From the NCBI RefSeq assembly GCF_005870085.1, contig NZ_SZNM01000022.1, positions 1-63,027 of the forward strand: 63,027 nucleotides of DNA, given 5' to 3'. A model generated the notes under the pieces. It made no database searches, was not told the DNA's origin, and saw only the letters and a list, made by a program, of their open reading frames with translations. The stretch is from Aquibacillus sediminis (lineage in GTDB: Bacteria > Bacillota > Bacilli > Bacillales > Amphibacillaceae). The position numbers and the translations under genes were made by a program. The first letter of the stretch is position 1, and each line of letters begins with the position of its first letter. Positions 31,906-43,723 of this stretch are shown piece by piece.

Positions 31906-34900
31906 TTATTGCGTAACCTCTTCAGTGATCGAATCCTCTGTTGGCTCCTCCATCACTTCTTCTGTTTCCGCACTGATTTTTCGATACCTTTGCATACCAG
32001 TACCAGCAGGCACGAGTTTACCAATAATTACATTCTCTTTTAGACCTAGTAATTCATCACGTTTACCTTTAATTGCTGCATCAGTTAACACACGTGTTGT
32101 TTCTTGGAATGACGCCGCAGATAAGAATGAATCTGTCTCAAGTGATGCCTTGGTAATACCCAATAGAACAGGCTTACCTGTTGCCGGATTGTTTCCTTCG
32201 TGTAATACCTTCTTGTTTGCGTCTCTAAACTGGTGAATTTCTAGTAGAGAACCTGGTAATACTTCCGTATCTCCAGCATCGGAAACACGTATTTTACGCA
32301 TCATTTGACGAACCATCACCTCTACGTGTTTATCGCCAATTTCAACCCCTTGCATCCGATAAACTTTTTGCACTTCTTTTAGTAAGTATTGTTGAACACC
32401 GTCGATTCCTCTAATCTTCAGTAATTCTTTCGGATCAATCGAACCTTCATTCAATTCTTGACCGGCTTCAATTTTATCCCCAATACTTACTTTCAATCGC
32501 GCGCCATACGGAACAGTATAAGTGTGATTTTCTACTTCACCTTGAATAACTATTTCTTGTTTATCCTTCACTTCACTTATATCTTGGACAGTACCGTATA
32601 CTTGTGAAATAATTGCCTGCCCTTTTGGATTACGTGCTTCAAAGATCTCTTGAATACGCGGAAGACCCTGTGTAATATCGCTTCCTGCTACACCACCAGT
32701 GTGGAATGTACGCATAGTAAGCTGGGTACCTGGCTCACCAATAGATTGAGCTGCAATAATACCAACAGCTTCTCCAACTTCTACTTCTTGACCTGTAGCT
32801 AAGTTACGTCCATAACATTTCTTACATGCACCATGCTTCGTGTTACATGTAAATACAGAGCGAATAACCACTTCTTCAATACCTGCATCGACGATTTGTT
32901 TCGCAACATCTTCGTGAATCACTTCATTCTTAGTTACAAGAATTTCTCCTGATTCAGGATGACGAACATTTTGGAAGGCAGTTCTACCAATTAACCGGTC
33001 GATAAGAGGCTCGATCATTTCTGTTCCTTCTTTAATCGACGCAACAGTTAAACCTCGATCTGTTCCACAGTCATCTTCACGGATAATAACATCTTGTGCC
33101 ACATCGACTAATCGACGGGTTAGGTAACCAGAGTCTGCCGTCTTAAGCGCAGTATCTGCTAGACCTTTACGAGCACCGTGAGTAGAAATAAAGTATTCCA
33201 ATACTGTTAAACCTTCACGGAAACTTGATTTAATCGGTAATTCGATGATACGCCCAGATGGGTTTGCCATTAATCCACGCATACCAGCAAGCTGAGTGAA
33301 GTTTGATGCATTACCACGCGCACCGGAGTCACTCATCATAAAGATTGGGTTTCGTGGGTTTAGACTTTGCATTAGACGATCTTGAATATCATCTTTTGCT
33401 TGTGACCATATCGAAATAACTCGGTCATATCGTTCTTCTTCCGTAATTAAACCTCGACGGAATTGTTTTAGAACTTTATCTACTTTTGCTTGTGCTTCCT
33501 CTAGGATTTCTTCCTTCTCTGCTAGCACAACGATATCAGCAACACCTACTGTGATGCCTGCCTTGGTAGAGTATTTAAATCCTAGGTCCTTCATTCTATC
33601 TAACATTTTAGATGTTTCACTAATTTTGAATCGTTTAAACACTTCAGCAATGATGTCTCCTAAAATGCCTTTCTTAAACGGAAGTATTTGTTCGCGATTC
33701 GCAATCTCTGCTTTAACATCCGTTCCTTTTTCAATAAAATACTTTTCAGGTGTAGCAATTTCTAAGTTTTGTTGCGTTGGTTCATTCATATACGGGAATG
33801 AATTTGGTAGTATATCGTTAAAGATTAACTTACCGACTGTTGTGATTAATAATTTTTGTCTTTGTTCATCATTAAATGTTTCATTATTCAGTGATGATGC
33901 TTGAACAGCAATTCTAGTATGCAAGTGCACATAGCCATTCTGATAGGCAACCATCGCTTCATTTAAATCTTTAAATGCCATCCCTTCACCAACGGCTCCT
34001 ACACGTTCTAATGTAAGATAGTAGTTACCTAGTACCATATCCTGTGATGGCGTAACAACTGGTTTACCATCTTTAGGATTTAAGATGTTTTGTGCAGCTA
34101 ACATTAGAATACGCGCTTCTGCTTGTGCTTCTGCTGATAATGGTACGTGAACAGCCATTTGGTCACCATCAAAGTCAGCGTTATATGCTGTACAAACAAG
34201 AGGGTGTAACCGGATTGCACGACCTTCCACTAAAGTAGGTTCAAATGCTTGAATACCTAATCGGTGAAGTGTTGGTGCACGGTTTAATAATACTGGGTGC
34301 TCCTTAATAACCTCTTCAAGAACGTCCCAAACCTCTGGCTGTAGTCGCTCAATTTTACGTTTAGCAGATTTAATATTATGAGCTAATCCTCTCTCCACTA
34401 ACTCTTTCATAATGAATGGTTTAAATAGCTCTACTGCCATTTCCTTCGGTAGTCCACACTGATACATTTGTAAAGACGGCCCTACCACAATAACAGAACG
34501 TCCCGAGTAGTCTACACGTTTACCTAGTAAGTTTTGACGGAAGCGCCCTTGTTTCCCTTTAAGCATGTGGGAAAGAGACTTAAGTGGGCGATTACCAGGA
34601 CCAGTAACAGGGCGTCCACGACGACCATTATCAATAAGTGCATCCACAGCTTCTTGTAGCATACGTTTTTCGTTTTGAACAATAATACTTGGTGCACCTA
34701 AGTCTAATAGTCGTTTTAAACGATTATTACGGTTGATCACACGACGGTACAAATCATTTAAATCAGAAGTAGCAAAACGTCCCCCATCTAATTGCACCAT
34801 TGGACGTAGCTCAGGCGGAATGATCGGTAGTACATCCAAGATCATCCAAGATGGCTCATTTCCAGAGTTACGGAATGCTTCAAGCACTTCTAATCGTTTA

Positions 34901-35520
34901 ATTGCGCGGGTTCTTCTCTGACCTTGCGCAGTTTTTAATTCTTCACGTAACTGATCTACTTCTTTTTCTAGTTCTATATCTTGTAACAGTTTTCGAATCG
35001 CTTCTGCACCCATTGCAGCTTGGAACGAGTTGCCATACTTATCGCGATAAGAACGATACTCTTTCTCTGATAATAATTGTTTCTTTTCTAATGCGGTGTC
35101 ACCAGCATCGGTCACGATATATGCTGCAAAATAAATTACTTCTTCCAGCGCCCTCGGTGACATATCCAGCACAAGACCCATTCTGCTTGGAATTCCTTTG
35201 AAATACCAAATGTGAGAGACAGGGGCAGCTAACTCAATATGCCCCATACGCTCACGACGAACCTTTGCTTTTGTTACTTCTACACCACAGCGGTCACAAA
35301 CGACACCTTTATAACGAACTCGTTTGTATTTTCCACAATGACATTCCCAGTCTTTCTGCGGTCCAAAGATCCGTTCACAAAACAGTCCATCCTTTTCAGG
35401 TTTCAATGTACGGTAGTTAATTGTTTCTGGTTTTTTCACTTCACCAAAAGACCATGAACGAATTTTATCTGGTGAAGCCAATCCGATTTTCATGAATTCA
35501 AAATTATTTACATCTATCAA
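31906..35520 (-). CDS. rpoC: RNA polymerase beta-prime subunit
   Basis: A 1204-residue catalytic subunit. The N-terminal zinc site [20 protein letters not shown] (about 60-79), the catalytic NADFDGDQM holding the magnesium aspartates (about 450), the trigger-loop region and the second zinc cluster (CGTDRG ... CKKCYG) are present. The start is TTG at 35520 with GGAGG 8 bases upstream, matching the family N-terminus. It is 62 bases after rpoB. Full length; nothing unusual. Confidence 0.99.
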   Translation of the reverse strand: MIDVNNFEFMKIGLASPDKIRSWSFGEVKKPETINYRTLKPEKDGLFCERIFGPQKDWECHCGKYKRVRYKGVVCDRCGVEVTKAKVRRERMGHIELAAPVSHIWYFKGIPSRMGLVLDMSPRALEEVIYFAAYIVTDAGDTALEKKQLLSEKEYRSYRDKYGNSFQAAMGAEAIRKLLQDIELEKEVDQLREELKTAQGQRRTRAIKRLEVLEAFRNSGNEPSWMILDVLPIIPPELRPMVQLDGGRFATSDLNDLYRRVINRNNRLKRLLDLGAPSIIVQNEKRMLQEAVDALIDNGRRGRPVTGPGNRPLKSLSHMLKGKQGRFRQNLLGKRVDYSGRSVIVVGPSLQMYQCGLPKEMAVELFKPFIMKELVERGLAHNIKSAKRKIERLQPEVWDVLEEVIKEHPVLLNRAPTLHRLGIQAFEPTLVEGRAIRLHPLVCTAYNADFDGDQMAVHVPLSAEAQAEARILMLAAQNILNPKDGKPVVTPSQDMVLGNYYLTLERVGAVGEGMAFKDLNEAMVAYQNGYVHLHTRIAVQASSLNNETFNDEQRQKLLITTVGKLIFNDILPNSFPYMNEPTQQNLEIATPEKYFIEKGTDVKAEIANREQILPFKKGILGDIIAEVFKRFKISETSKMLDRMKDLGFKYSTKAGITVGVADIVVLAEKEEILEEAQAKVDKVLKQFRRGLITEEERYDRVISIWSQAKDDIQDRLMQSLNPRNPIFMMSDSGARGNASNFTQLAGMRGLMANPSGRIIELPIKSSFREGLTVLEYFISTHGARKGLADTALKTADSGYLTRRLVDVAQDVIIREDDCGTDRGLTVASIKEGTEMIEPLIDRLIGRTAFQNVRHPESGEILVTKNEVIHEDVAKQIVDAGIEEVVIRSVFTCNTKHGACKKCYGRNLATGQEVEVGEAVGIIAAQSIGEPGTQLTMRTFHTGGVAGSDITQGLPRIQEIFEARNPKGQAIISQVYGTVQDISEVKDKQEIVIQGEVENHTYTVPYGARLKVSIGDKIEAGQELNEGSIDPKELLKIRGIDGVQQYLLKEVQKVYRMQGVEIGDKHVEVMVRQMMRKIRVSDAGDTEVLPGSLLEIHQFRDANKKVLHEGNNPATGKPVLLGITKASLETDSFLSAASFQETTRVLTDAAIKGKRDELLGLKENVIIGKLVPAGTGMQRYRKISAETEEVMEEPTEDSITEEVTQ

Positions 35521-35582
35521 GGGGTCAACCTCCCTTTAATTTCCAGAATCTTATTTAAACAACACGCATGCTTGCGGAATTC

Positions 35583-38500
35583 TTATTTATTTTCAACTTC
35601 TAAATTAAATTTATCTGCTGACTGATTTTCCTCTTCCTCAACATCACGTAGGTCAATTTCCTGTTCATCACTTGAAAGCATTTTTACATCCATACCAAGA
35701 CTCTGTAATTCCTTAATTAATACTTTAAAGGACTCAGGAATACCTGGTTCTGGAACATTGTCACCTTTAACAATTGCTTCATATGTTTTCACACGTCCAA
35801 CAACGTCATCAGATTTAACAGTTAAGATTTCCTGTAACGTATAGGCGGCACCATATGCCTCTAATGCCCAAACTTCCATTTCACCGAAACGCTGTCCACC
35901 AAATTGTGCCTTACCACCTAATGGCTGTTGTGTAACAAGTGAGTATGGTCCAGTAGAACGCGCATGTAATTTATCGTCTACCATGTGGGCTAGTTTGATC
36001 ATGTACATAACCCCGACAGATATACGGTTATCAAACGGTTCTCCTGTACGTCCATCATACAGGACTGTTTTGGCATCCCTTGGCATCCCTGCTTCTTGCA
36101 AGGTTTCCCATACATCTTCTTCTCTAGCACCATCAAATACAGGTGTAGCAACATGAATACCTAGCTGTCTTGCAGCCATACCTAAATGAAGCTCCAACAC
36201 CTGTCCGATATTCATACGAGAAGGAACCCCTAATGGGTTAAGCATGATATCAATCGGTGTACCATCTGGTAAAAATGGCATATCCTCTTCAGGTAAGATT
36301 TTCGAAATAACACCCTTGTTTCCGTGTCTACCGGCCATTTTATCACCTTCGTGTATCTTACGCTTTTGAACAATATAGACACGTACTAGCTGGTTGACTC
36401 CTGGTGGCAATTCATCACCATCATCACGATTGAAAATCTTCACGTCCAAGACAATACCACCTGCACCGTGCGGAACTCTAAGTGAAGTATCTCTAACCTC
36501 ACGAGCCTTTTCACCAAAGATCGCATGTAACAAGCGTTCTTCAGCTGATAGTTCTGTTACCCCTTTAGGTGTCACTTTACCTACGAGCAAATCACCATCT
36601 TCAACTTCAGCACCTACGCGGATGATTCCTCTTTCATCAAGGTCTCTTAACGCATCTTCCCCAACATTAGGGATGTCTCTTGTGATTTCTTCAGGTCCAA
36701 GCTTCGTATCACGAGCTTCTGACTCATACTCTTCAATATGAATTGAAGTATAAACATCATCTTTCACTAGACGTTCACTCATGATAACGGCATCCTCGTA
36801 GTTATAACCTTCCCAAGTCATAAAGCCTACAAGAACATTTTGACCTAAGGCAAGTTCACCATCTTGCATCGATGGACCATCTGCTAAAATTTCACCTTTT
36901 GTTACACGATCTCCGACACTAACAATCGGACGTTGGTTATAACAAGTACCTTGGTTAGAACGGATAAACTTCTGCAATTTATAACGATCAAGGTCTCCTT
37001 CAACCTCTTTACCATCCACTTCAGAAATACGGCGAACACGTACTTCTTTCGCTTCTACCTGTTCAACAACACCCTCGTGTCGATTGATAACAGCTGCACC
37101 GGAGTCTTTACCTGATACATACTCCATTCCGGTACCAACAACCGGAGATTTCGGTTGTAATAACGGCACCGCTTGACGTTGCATGTTTGCTCCCATTAAA
37201 GCACGGTTTGAGTCATCATTTTCTAAGAACGGAATACATGCTGTCGCTGCCGATACGACCTGCTTTGGTGAAACATCCATATAATCTATACGATCTCTGC
37301 TTACAATCGTGTTTTCACCACGGAAACGAGCAATAACTTCATCATCTGCGAAAGTTCCATCTTCATTTAATCGAGCATTGGCTTGCGCAACGACATAATT
37401 ATCTTCTTCGTCTGCCGTTAAATAATCATAAAAATCGGTTACTTTACCTGTTTCATGATCAATACGACGATATGGTGTTTCGATGAAACCAAACTTATTC
37501 ACCTTAGCAAATGAAGAAAGCGAGTTGATCAAACCAATATTTGGTCCCTCTGGTGTCTCGATTGGACACATACGACCATAGTGAGAATAGTGAACATCTC
37601 GCACTTCGAAACCTGCACGTTCACGAGTTAAACCACCTGGTCCAAGCGCTGAAAGACGTCGCTTATGTGTTAACTCACCCAACGGATTCGTTTGATCCAT
37701 AAACTGAGATAACTGAGAACTACCAAAGAACTCTTTAATCGACGCAATTACTGGTCGTATATTAATTAATTGTTGCGGTGTGATCGAAGACGTATCTTGA
37801 ATCGACATACGTTCACGAACGACACGTTCCATACGTGATAACCCAATACGGAATTGGTTTTGTAACAATTCACCAACTGAACGTAGTCTACGATTACCTA
37901 AATGGTCAATATCGTCTGTGTCGCCGACTTGATGTAAAATATTAAAGAAATAGCTTATAGAAGAAAGAATATCTGCAGGAACGATATTTTTCACACTATC
38001 CTCTACATTCCCATTACCAATCACATTTAATGTTCTCTCACCTTCAGGGTCTGTTGGATCGAAAATTTTGATGGATTGAATTTTAATAGGTTCTTCAAGT
38101 ACCCCTGCATGTGGTTCTAACTCTTGCTCACCAAAGCCATTTTCTTCTGCATCTAAGTATGGAATGATTTTATCTAATAAACGACGATCTAGCTTATCGC
38201 CTCGTTGTGCAATTACCTCACCTGTTTCCTCATCAACAAGCGGTTCTGCAAGCACTTGGTTAAACAGTCGATTTTTTAAATGAAGCTTTTTGTTCATCTT
38301 ATAACGACCTACATGTGCTAAATCGTAACGCTTCGGATCAAAGAAACGTGACACAAGTAAGCTCTTAGCATTTTCTACTGTTGGTGGTTCACCAGGGCGT
38401 AAACGCTCATAGATCTCAAGCAATGCTTTTTCACTTGTTTCCGTATTATCTTTTTCAAGCGTATTTTTTAAGTATTCATTTTCACCAATTAAATCAATAA

Positions 38501-39119
38501 TTTCTTGGTCATTACCAAACCCAAGTGCTCTAAGTAACACAGTGATTGGCAACTTCCTTGTACGGTCGATACGAACATGAACGACATCTTTGGCGTCTGT
38601 TTCAAATTCTAGCCATGCACCACGGTTTGGAATAACAGTAGCTGTATGACCTTTTTTTCCGTTTTTATCGTACTTTTCACTAAAGTAAACACTTGGCGAC
38701 CGAACAAGCTGTGATACAATAACACGTTCCGCACCATTAATGATGAATGTACCCGTGTCTGTCATTAATGGAAAATCACCCATGAATACTTCCTGCTCTT
38801 TAACCTCACCAGTATCATTATTTAAAAGACGAACTTTTACACGAAGAGGAGCATTATACGTTACATCTCGCTCTTTTGATTCATCTACAGGATATTTAGG
38901 TTCACCAAGACTATAATCAACAAACTCTAGTGATAAATTCCCTGTAAAGTCTTCAATCGGAGAAATATCTTTAAACATTTCTCTCAAACCTTCTTCTAGA
39001 AACCAATCATAGGAAGCGGTTTGAATTTCAATAAGATTCGGTAATTCTAGTACTTCACTAATGCGTGCATAGCTTCTGCGCTGGCGGTGTCGTCCATACT
39101 GAACTAGTTGACCTGTCAA
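35583..39119 (-). CDS. rpoB: RNA polymerase beta subunit
   Basis: A 1178-residue beta subunit. The rifampicin-pocket segment [31 protein letters not shown] (quoted in parts: [22 protein letters not shown]) looks wild type. The C-terminal clamp connectors GRHGNKGV and [14 protein letters not shown] are intact. A TTG start at 39119 gives the Bacillus-like [12 protein letters not shown], with GAGGGGTGA upstream; a GTG three codons earlier (39128) is the alternative. The acidic C-terminal tail is shorter than in B. subtilis. It has its own promoter and a leader of about 370 bases. Confidence 0.97.
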   Translation of the reverse strand: MTGQLVQYGRHRQRRSYARISEVLELPNLIEIQTASYDWFLEEGLREMFKDISPIEDFTGNLSLEFVDYSLGEPKYPVDESKERDVTYNAPLRVKVRLLNNDTGEVKEQEVFMGDFPLMTDTGTFIINGAERVIVSQLVRSPSVYFSEKYDKNGKKGHTATVIPNRGAWLEFETDAKDVVHVRIDRTRKLPITVLLRALGFGNDQEIIDLIGENEYLKNTLEKDNTETSEKALLEIYERLRPGEPPTVENAKSLLVSRFFDPKRYDLAHVGRYKMNKKLHLKNRLFNQVLAEPLVDEETGEVIAQRGDKLDRRLLDKIIPYLDAEENGFGEQELEPHAGVLEEPIKIQSIKIFDPTDPEGERTLNVIGNGNVEDSVKNIVPADILSSISYFFNILHQVGDTDDIDHLGNRRLRSVGELLQNQFRIGLSRMERVVRERMSIQDTSSITPQQLINIRPVIASIKEFFGSSQLSQFMDQTNPLGELTHKRRLSALGPGGLTRERAGFEVRDVHYSHYGRMCPIETPEGPNIGLINSLSSFAKVNKFGFIETPYRRIDHETGKVTDFYDYLTADEEDNYVVAQANARLNEDGTFADDEVIARFRGENTIVSRDRIDYMDVSPKQVVSAATACIPFLENDDSNRALMGANMQRQAVPLLQPKSPVVGTGMEYVSGKDSGAAVINRHEGVVEQVEAKEVRVRRISEVDGKEVEGDLDRYKLQKFIRSNQGTCYNQRPIVSVGDRVTKGEILADGPSMQDGELALGQNVLVGFMTWEGYNYEDAVIMSERLVKDDVYTSIHIEEYESEARDTKLGPEEITRDIPNVGEDALRDLDERGIIRVGAEVEDGDLLVGKVTPKGVTELSAEERLLHAIFGEKAREVRDTSLRVPHGAGGIVLDVKIFNRDDGDELPPGVNQLVRVYIVQKRKIHEGDKMAGRHGNKGVISKILPEEDMPFLPDGTPIDIMLNPLGVPSRMNIGQVLELHLGMAARQLGIHVATPVFDGAREEDVWETLQEAGMPRDAKTVLYDGRTGEPFDNRISVGVMYMIKLAHMVDDKLHARSTGPYSLVTQQPLGGKAQFGGQRFGEMEVWALEAYGAAYTLQEILTVKSDDVVGRVKTYEAIVKGDNVPEPGIPESFKVLIKELQSLGMDVKMLSSDEQEIDLRDVEEEENQSADKFNLEVENK

Positions 39120-39253
39120 CTGATTCACCCCTCAAATCAATAATAAGAAACTTAGATCCATCGTCATGATGGTCACAGCACACCTTCTCTTGTTACCAAA
39201 TATCGTATATTGACTTCCAGAACAATGAAGGTATACTAAAAATAGTATAAAAA

Positions 39254-39302
39254 GTTCAGCAAACATACTGAACAAACTTGTGAGAGCATTATCTATCACA
39301 AG
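39254..39302 (-). promoter_or_regulatory. tandem hairpins in rpoB leader
   Basis: On the minus strand CTTGTGA/TCACAAG (39302-39277) is followed at once by GTTCAG/CTGAAC (39273-39254) and then TTTTTATAC. The second is a short terminator-like hairpin inside the rpoB leader. It could act as an attenuator or, more simply, as a leader fold. Confidence 0.45.
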
Positions 39303-39491
39303 CTTTTTTATAAATTACACTCGCATAAAAGCGAATGGTATTAACTTTTCTAAAATATCTTCTGTATTGTCATCGATCGAAACATTGGAACTCCTTGATT
39401 TTAACAGTATTTCCCTAAACTTCGAAAACTATACATGTAATAAAATTGAAATTTTTCCTTGACAAACAAAGTCGCCTATTGGCATTTTTTT

Positions 39492-39520
39492 ATAATATCA
39501 CAATAGGATTTTAGAGTCAA
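39492..39520 (-). promoter_or_regulatory. rpoB promoter
   Basis: On the minus strand TTGACT (39520-39515), 17 bases, TATTAT (39497-39492). It starts just after the ybxB stop codon and explains the 419-base gap before rpoB. Confidence 0.8.
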
Positions 39521-39538
39521 TTTTTTAGCAAAAAATTG

Positions 39539-40141
39539 TTACTTTTTTATTGACTTTATTATAAAATAACCCTTATCTTTTTTCACAACTTCAACAGCAT
39601 CGAACATCGTTTCTAACTTCTCTTTTGTTGATGGCGCCCCTTGTTTTTTTTGGATGACTACCCATAGCTCCCCTCGGGAAGTTAACGCCTCATAACTTTC
39701 TTCAAACATTTGAAAAATCACATTTTTCCCAGCACGAATAGGAGGATTTGTCACTATTGCGGAAAAACATTGATTTTGGAAGGATTGTAAACGATCACTA
39801 ATCTTAAACTCAACATTATCAATATTATTTTGGTTTGCATTATACTTAGCTAAGGCAAGCGCCCGTTCATTCACATCGCTCAGCGTTACCTCGCGATTTG
39901 GGAAAGCTTTCGCTAGCGCTAGACCGATCGGCCCATAGCCACAGCCAAGATCCAATAACCCACCATCAATTTCTGGTTCAGTAAAAGTCTCTATTAGTAA
40001 TCTTGACCCAAAATCCACTTCATTTCTAGAAAACACACCATGGTCACTCGTGAAAGTAAATGGTATGCCTTTCAAGACAAAATTCCATGTTTTCGGATCG
40101 CTTATAGATTGAGGATTTGTTGAAAAGTATTGCTCTGACAT
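39539..40141 (-). CDS. ybxB: Class I SAM-dependent methyltransferase, RsmC-like (YbxB)
   Basis: A 200-residue Rossmann-fold methyltransferase of the RsmC/RlmG type, always found between rplL and rpoB in Bacillaceae. The SAM-binding motif LLDLGCGYGPIG is at about 62-73, and the catalytic-type TNPPIRAGK is near 130. By analogy it methylates guanine N2 in rRNA, but the actual target is not shown by sequence. The ATG at 40141 has a weak ribosome site (AGGTGC). It lies about 100 bases after the rplL hairpin. Confidence 0.88.
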   Translation of the reverse strand: MSEQYFSTNPQSISDPKTWNFVLKGIPFTFTSDHGVFSRNEVDFGSRLLIETFTEPEIDGGLLDLGCGYGPIGLALAKAFPNREVTLSDVNERALALAKYNANQNNIDNVEFKISDRLQSFQNQCFSAIVTNPPIRAGKNVIFQMFEESYEALTSRGELWVVIQKKQGAPSTKEKLETMFDAVEVVKKDKGYFIIKSIKK

Positions 40142-40202
40142 CTAAGCACCTACTTTATCTATTATTGTTGATTACATCAAGTACCTTTCTATATATTACA
40201 AT

Positions 40203-40231
40203 AAAGCTCGCCTACCTAGTAGACGAGCTTT
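40203..40231 (-). terminator. hairpin after rplL
   Basis: On the minus strand AAAGCTCGTCTAC pairs with GTAGGCGAGCTTT (one G-U) around a 3-base loop. Only a short T stretch follows, so termination may be partial, lowering flow from rplL into ybxB. Confidence 0.6.
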
Positions 40232-40240
40232 ACTATAAAA

Positions 40241-40603
40241 TTACTTCAATTCGATTGAAGCACCAGCTTCTTCAAGTTTACCTTTGATTTCTTCAGCTTC
40301 TTCTTTAGATGCGCCTTCTTTAACAGCTCCTGGAGCGTTATCTACAAGGTCTTTAGCATCTTTAAGTCCAAGACCAGTGATTTCACGTACTGCTTTAACA
40401 ACTTTAATTTTTGAAGATCCAGCATCTGAAAGTACTACATCAAATTCAGTTTGCTCTTCAGCAGCCTCAGCAGCGCCACCGCCAGCAACAGCAACTGGTG
40501 CTGCAGCAGTTACACCAAATTCTTCTTCAATTGCTTTTACAAGATCGTTAAGTTCAAGAACTGACATTTCTTTAATCGCTTCGATAATTTGTTCTTTAGA
40601 CAT
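40241..40603 (-). CDS. rplL: 50S ribosomal protein L7/L12
   Basis: A 120-residue acidic stalk protein, present in several copies per ribosome, recruiting translational GTPases. The N-terminal dimerisation helix (about 1-30), Ala/Gly hinge (about 35-52) and C-terminal domain with [17 protein letters not shown] are complete. The ATG at 40603 has AGGAGG upstream. It follows rplJ by 96 bases; both respond to the L10 leader upstream. Ordinary. Confidence 0.98.
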   Translation of the reverse strand: MSKEQIIEAIKEMSVLELNDLVKAIEEEFGVTAAAPVAVAGGGAAEAAEEQTEFDVVLSDAGSSKIKVVKAVREITGLGLKDAKDLVDNAPGAVKEGASKEEAEEIKGKLEEAGASIELK

Positions 40604-40699
40604 TATTAGTTCCTCCTAATTGTTTTTAAATTTTATAATAACCGTTTCTATCAGGCAAATTTCGGACTATCTATTGCTTGTGCAATAATGTTTATGCAA

Positions 40700-41200
40700 T
40701 TAAGCTCCTTGCTCTTCTTTTTGCTCGGCAACCGCTTTTGTTGCATAAGCAAAGTTTCGAACTGGCGCTTGAAGTACGCTGAGTACCATTGATAGTAGCC
40801 CTTCGTAGTTTGGTAGGTCTGCAAGTTCTTTGATTTGCTCAAGACTAGCAACTTTTCCTTCGATTACGCCACCCTTAATTTCTAATGCGTCGTGTTCTTT
40901 AGCAAAATTGTTAAGGATTTTAGCGGGTGCTACGACATCGTCTTTACTGAAAGCAATTGCTGTAGGGCCTACAAGAACATCATTAAGTTCAGTAAGTTCA
41001 GCAGCTTCCGTTGCACGACGTGTCATTGTATTTTTGTATACTTTGAAGTCAACACCAGCTTCACGTAATTGATTACGAAGTTCTGTAACTTCTGCAACAT
41101 CTAATCCACGATAATCTACAAGGATTGTAGATTGACTTTCGCGGAACTTGTCAGCAATTTCTGTTACAACCTGTTTTTTGTGCTCAATAACTTTTGACAT
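40700..41200 (-). CDS. rplJ: 50S ribosomal protein L10
   Basis: A 166-residue L10 that anchors L7/L12 dimers to 23S rRNA through its long C-terminal helix. It starts [20 protein letters not shown]. The ATG at 41200 has GGGAGGTGG upstream; an open extension to 41215 is rejected. It is preceded by a leader RNA with terminator, so L10 and L12 probably control their own synthesis. Length equals the B. subtilis protein. Confidence 0.96.
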   Translation of the reverse strand: MSKVIEHKKQVVTEIADKFRESQSTILVDYRGLDVAEVTELRNQLREAGVDFKVYKNTMTRRATEAAELTELNDVLVGPTAIAFSKDDVVAPAKILNNFAKEHDALEIKGGVIEGKVASLEQIKELADLPNYEGLLSMVLSVLQAPVRNFAYATKAVAEQKEEQGA

Positions 41201-41251
41201 TGTTCCACCTCCCATTTACAGATCATCATACCGTTGTATCTGTGTATAAAA

Positions 41252-41425
41252 ACAAGCCTCCATGTAGACATAGAGGCTTGTTGAATGAGTGAGATAATTT
41301 ACGAACACAATTATCCTTTTTATTCACACACCTCGGTAGGAAATTAAGCCAATAAAGGCACCTACTGTCTACGGTATAACGTATAATTTTATAATTCGAA
41401 GGGTGACTGAACACCTTCGCTTTAA
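41252..41425 (-). ncRNA. L10 ribosomal protein leader with terminator
   Basis: On the minus strand the leader contains CGAAGG...CCTTCG, then CCGTAGACAGTAGGTGC paired region with CCTACCG, the pattern of the Firmicutes L10 leader (assigned from memory of the Rfam family). It ends in an intrinsic terminator, ACAAGCCTC (41281-41273) pairing with GAGGCTTGT (41260-41252) plus a T-run, 45 bases before rplJ. L10-L12 binding probably favours termination or blocks readthrough. Confidence 0.75.
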
Positions 41426-41436
41426 CAACAAAACTT

Positions 41437-41465
41437 ATTATAGTTAATTCCTATGATAAAGTCAA
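41437..41465 (-). promoter_or_regulatory. promoter of rplJ-rplL
   Basis: On the minus strand TTGACT (41465-41460), 17 bases, TATAAT (41442-41437), at the start of the L10 leader. Confidence 0.85.
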
Positions 41466-41474
41466 TAGTTGTTT

Positions 41475-42173
41475 TTATTTTTTAAGAAAAGAAGCTGTAT
41501 CCACTTTAACACCAGGACCCATTGTAGAAGTAACAGCTGCATTACGCATATAGATACCTTTTGCCGCTTGCGGCTTAACTTTCATTAGCTGATCTGCGAT
41601 CGCTTCGAAGTTTTCAACAAGCTTGTCAAGGTCAAAGGATACCTTACCGATAGGTACGTGGATGTTTGATGATTTATCAACACGGTACTCCACTTTACCT
41701 GCTTTAATTTCATTAACAGCTTTTTCTACTTCGAAAGTAACTGTACCAGTTTTAGGGTTTGGCATTAAACCTTTAGGTCCTAATACACGACCTAGTTTAC
41801 CAACTTCAGCCATCATGTCTGGAGTAGCAACAACGACATCGAACTCAAACCAACCTTGGTTGATTTTGTTGATTAGTTCTTGATCTCCTACATAATCTGC
41901 TCCAGCCGCTTCCGCTTCTTTCGCTTTATCACCTTTTGCAAATACAAGAACAGTTTGCGTTTTACCAGTTCCGTGTGGCAATACCATCGCACCACGGATT
42001 TGTTGGTCTGCTTTCTTAGGGTCAACTCCTAAACGAAATGCAGCTTCTACTGTTTCATCAAAATTTGCTTTTGCAGTTTTTTGTACTAACTCAATTGCTT
42101 CTTTCGTGTCATATGCTTTTGAACGATCAACAAGTTTTGCTGTTTCTTGTTGTCTTTTCGTTAATTTAGCCAT
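41475..42173 (-). CDS. rplA: 50S ribosomal protein L1
   Basis: Complete 232-residue L1, the mobile stalk protein that guides deacylated tRNA out of the E site; in many bacteria it represses its own operon. It starts [20 protein letters not shown] and has the conserved [19 protein letters not shown] near residue 125. The ATG at 42173 has AGGAGG upstream. It is 165 bases after rplK, with two hairpins between. Ordinary. Confidence 0.97.
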   Translation of the reverse strand: MAKLTKRQQETAKLVDRSKAYDTKEAIELVQKTAKANFDETVEAAFRLGVDPKKADQQIRGAMVLPHGTGKTQTVLVFAKGDKAKEAEAAGADYVGDQELINKINQGWFEFDVVVATPDMMAEVGKLGRVLGPKGLMPNPKTGTVTFEVEKAVNEIKAGKVEYRVDKSSNIHVPIGKVSFDLDKLVENFEAIADQLMKVKPQAAKGIYMRNAAVTSTMGPGVKVDTASFLKK

Positions 42174-42229
42174 TTTAATTCCTCCTAGAATGTGGTTTTA
42201 ACGGTTATACCTCCCACTTTATCAAGCGG

Positions 42230-42308
42230 CGTAAGCCGATAAGCTTACGTAATTAACTTCTCAATAATAAAGGTTGCGAGATGGGTATCATCCTCCACCA
42301 TCGCAACC
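42230..42308 (-). promoter_or_regulatory. two hairpins in rplK-rplA spacer
   Basis: CGTAAGC/GCTTACG (42230-42249) and GGTTGC..GATGG/CCATCGCAACC (42272-42308) form neighbouring hairpins between the L11 and L1 genes. Only weak T-rich sequence follows on the minus strand. They could be an L1-responsive leader or a partial terminator. Confidence 0.5.
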
Positions 42309-42338
42309 CTTTGCTACATTCCATTACCGCTGTGGGGA

Positions 42339-42764
42339 TTAGTCTTCAACAACGATACCCATACTACGCGCAGTACCTTCAACCATACGCATAGCAGCTT
42401 CAACGTCAGCAGCATTTAAGTCAGGCATTTTTGTTTCCGCAATTTCTTTCACTTGGTCGCGTTTAATGGTCGCAACTTTATTACGGTTTGGTTCACCTGA
42501 TGCAGATTCAATTCCAGCTGCTTTCTTAAGTAGAACGGCAGCAGGCGGAGTTTTCGTAATAAATGTAAATGAACGGTCTTCAAAAACCGTAATTTCAACC
42601 GGAATAATCATACCCGCTTGTTCTTGGGTACGTGCATTAAATTCCTTACAGAAACCCATGATGTTAACACCTGCTTGACCTAGTGCTGGCCCAACTGGTG
42701 GTGCTGGATTTGCCTTCCCTGCTGGGATCTGAAGTTTAACTACTTTAATTACTTTTTTAGCCAC
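42339..42764 (-). CDS. rplK: 50S ribosomal protein L11
   Basis: A 141-residue L11 at the GTPase-associated centre, bound by thiopeptides and needed for RelA sensing. It starts [21 protein letters not shown] (split here: [25 protein letters not shown]), with the Pro-rich hinge normal. The GTG at 42764 has AGGAGG 8 bases upstream and gives the family length; three extra codons upstream are rejected. It is the first gene of rplK-rplA. Confidence 0.96.
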   Translation of the reverse strand: MAKKVIKVVKLQIPAGKANPAPPVGPALGQAGVNIMGFCKEFNARTQEQAGMIIPVEITVFEDRSFTFITKTPPAAVLLKKAAGIESASGEPNRNKVATIKRDQVKEIAETKMPDLNAADVEAAMRMVEGTARSMGIVVED

Positions 42765-42866
42765 GAGACACACCTCCTTAAGTCCGTGATGTGGTAATAG
42801 GGCTCTGCCCTCCCACTCAATGAATATACAATTAAACCTTATACTCGAGGCATAAAGAACATAAGA

Positions 42867-42895
42867 ATTTTAGCATTTATAAGATAAAAATGCAA
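42867..42895 (-). promoter_or_regulatory. promoter of rplK-rplA
   Basis: On the minus strand TTGCAT (42895-42890), 17 bases, TAAAAT (42872-42867), with a TGC extension before the -10. It makes a leader of about 100 bases containing a small AGGGC/GCCCT hairpin. Confidence 0.7.
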
Positions 42896-43009
42896 GTATA
42901 TGTTATAAGTTGTTTTTTTTATTACTAAAGATTAACCATCAAAACAACATTTTTCATTATACAAAATAAACAACCAAATTGCCACCCATTATCAAATATT
43001 GTTAGGAAT

Positions 43010-43543
43010 TTACAACTTTTCCACTTGCCAAAAATCTAGTTCAACAGGTGTTTCTCTACCAAACATATTCACGTGAACTTTCACTTTTTGTTTATCCAAA
43101 TCAATATGCTCTACCGTGCCAGTAAAGTCAGCGAATGGTCCATCCGTTACTTTAACCGTTTCTTTCTCCTCTAAATCTATTTCTGTTACTTGTTCATCCA
43201 TTCCCATGCGCTTCAGAATCGTTTCTACTTCTTCTGGTAAGAGAGGGATAGGTTTAGAACCTGAACCAGTTGACCCAACAAACCCAGTTACACCTGGCGT
43301 ATTACGAACAACGTACCATGAATCATCCGTCATGACCATCTCCGCTAAAACATATCCAGGAAAAACCTTTTTTTTCGCTGTTTTCTTTTTACCATTTTTT
43401 ATTTCCGTTTCTTCATCTTCAGGTACTAAAACCCGAAAGATCTTATCTTCCATACCCATCGATTCTAGACGCTTTTCTAAATTCGTTTTCACTTTGTTTT
43501 CATACCCTGAATACGTATGAACAACATACCAATTTTTTTCCAT
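43010..43543 (-). CDS. nusG: Transcription elongation/termination factor NusG
   Basis: A 177-residue NusG with an N-terminal NGN domain (MEKNWYVVHTYSGYENKVK onward) and a C-terminal KOW domain containing VKVTDGPFADFTGTVEHIDL. It binds RNA polymerase and shapes pausing. The start is placed at ATG 43543 by family alignment, but the only good ribosome site (GGGAGGGAAGG) is 25 bases away. The intervening GGACAAA/TTTGTCC can fold and bring it close. A TTG at 43555 with closer spacing is a real alternative. Confidence 0.93.
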   Translation of the reverse strand: MEKNWYVVHTYSGYENKVKTNLEKRLESMGMEDKIFRVLVPEDEETEIKNGKKKTAKKKVFPGYVLAEMVMTDDSWYVVRNTPGVTGFVGSTGSGSKPIPLLPEEVETILKRMGMDEQVTEIDLEEKETVKVTDGPFADFTGTVEHIDLDKQKVKVHVNMFGRETPVELDFWQVEKL

Positions 43544-43671
43544 AATTGAGGACAAACTTTTGTCCTTCCCTCCCTTAAACATAAAGTCAAACTCATATTC
43601 TTCGCAGGCTTAAGGTACCGTTAAGAAAACAGTTTTACCATTTTTACACTACTATTATTTTTAGACAATTT

Positions 43672-43700
43672 AAAAAACCCGAAAATATAAACGGGTTTTT
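43672..43700 (-). terminator. terminator between secE and nusG
   Basis: On the minus strand AAAAACCCG (43700-43692) pairs with CGGGTTTTT (43681-43673) with a T-run. It separates secE from nusG and lies just after a -10-like element at 43724-43732. Confidence 0.8.
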
Positions 43701-43723
43701 AACAAAATAATCTATTAATATTC

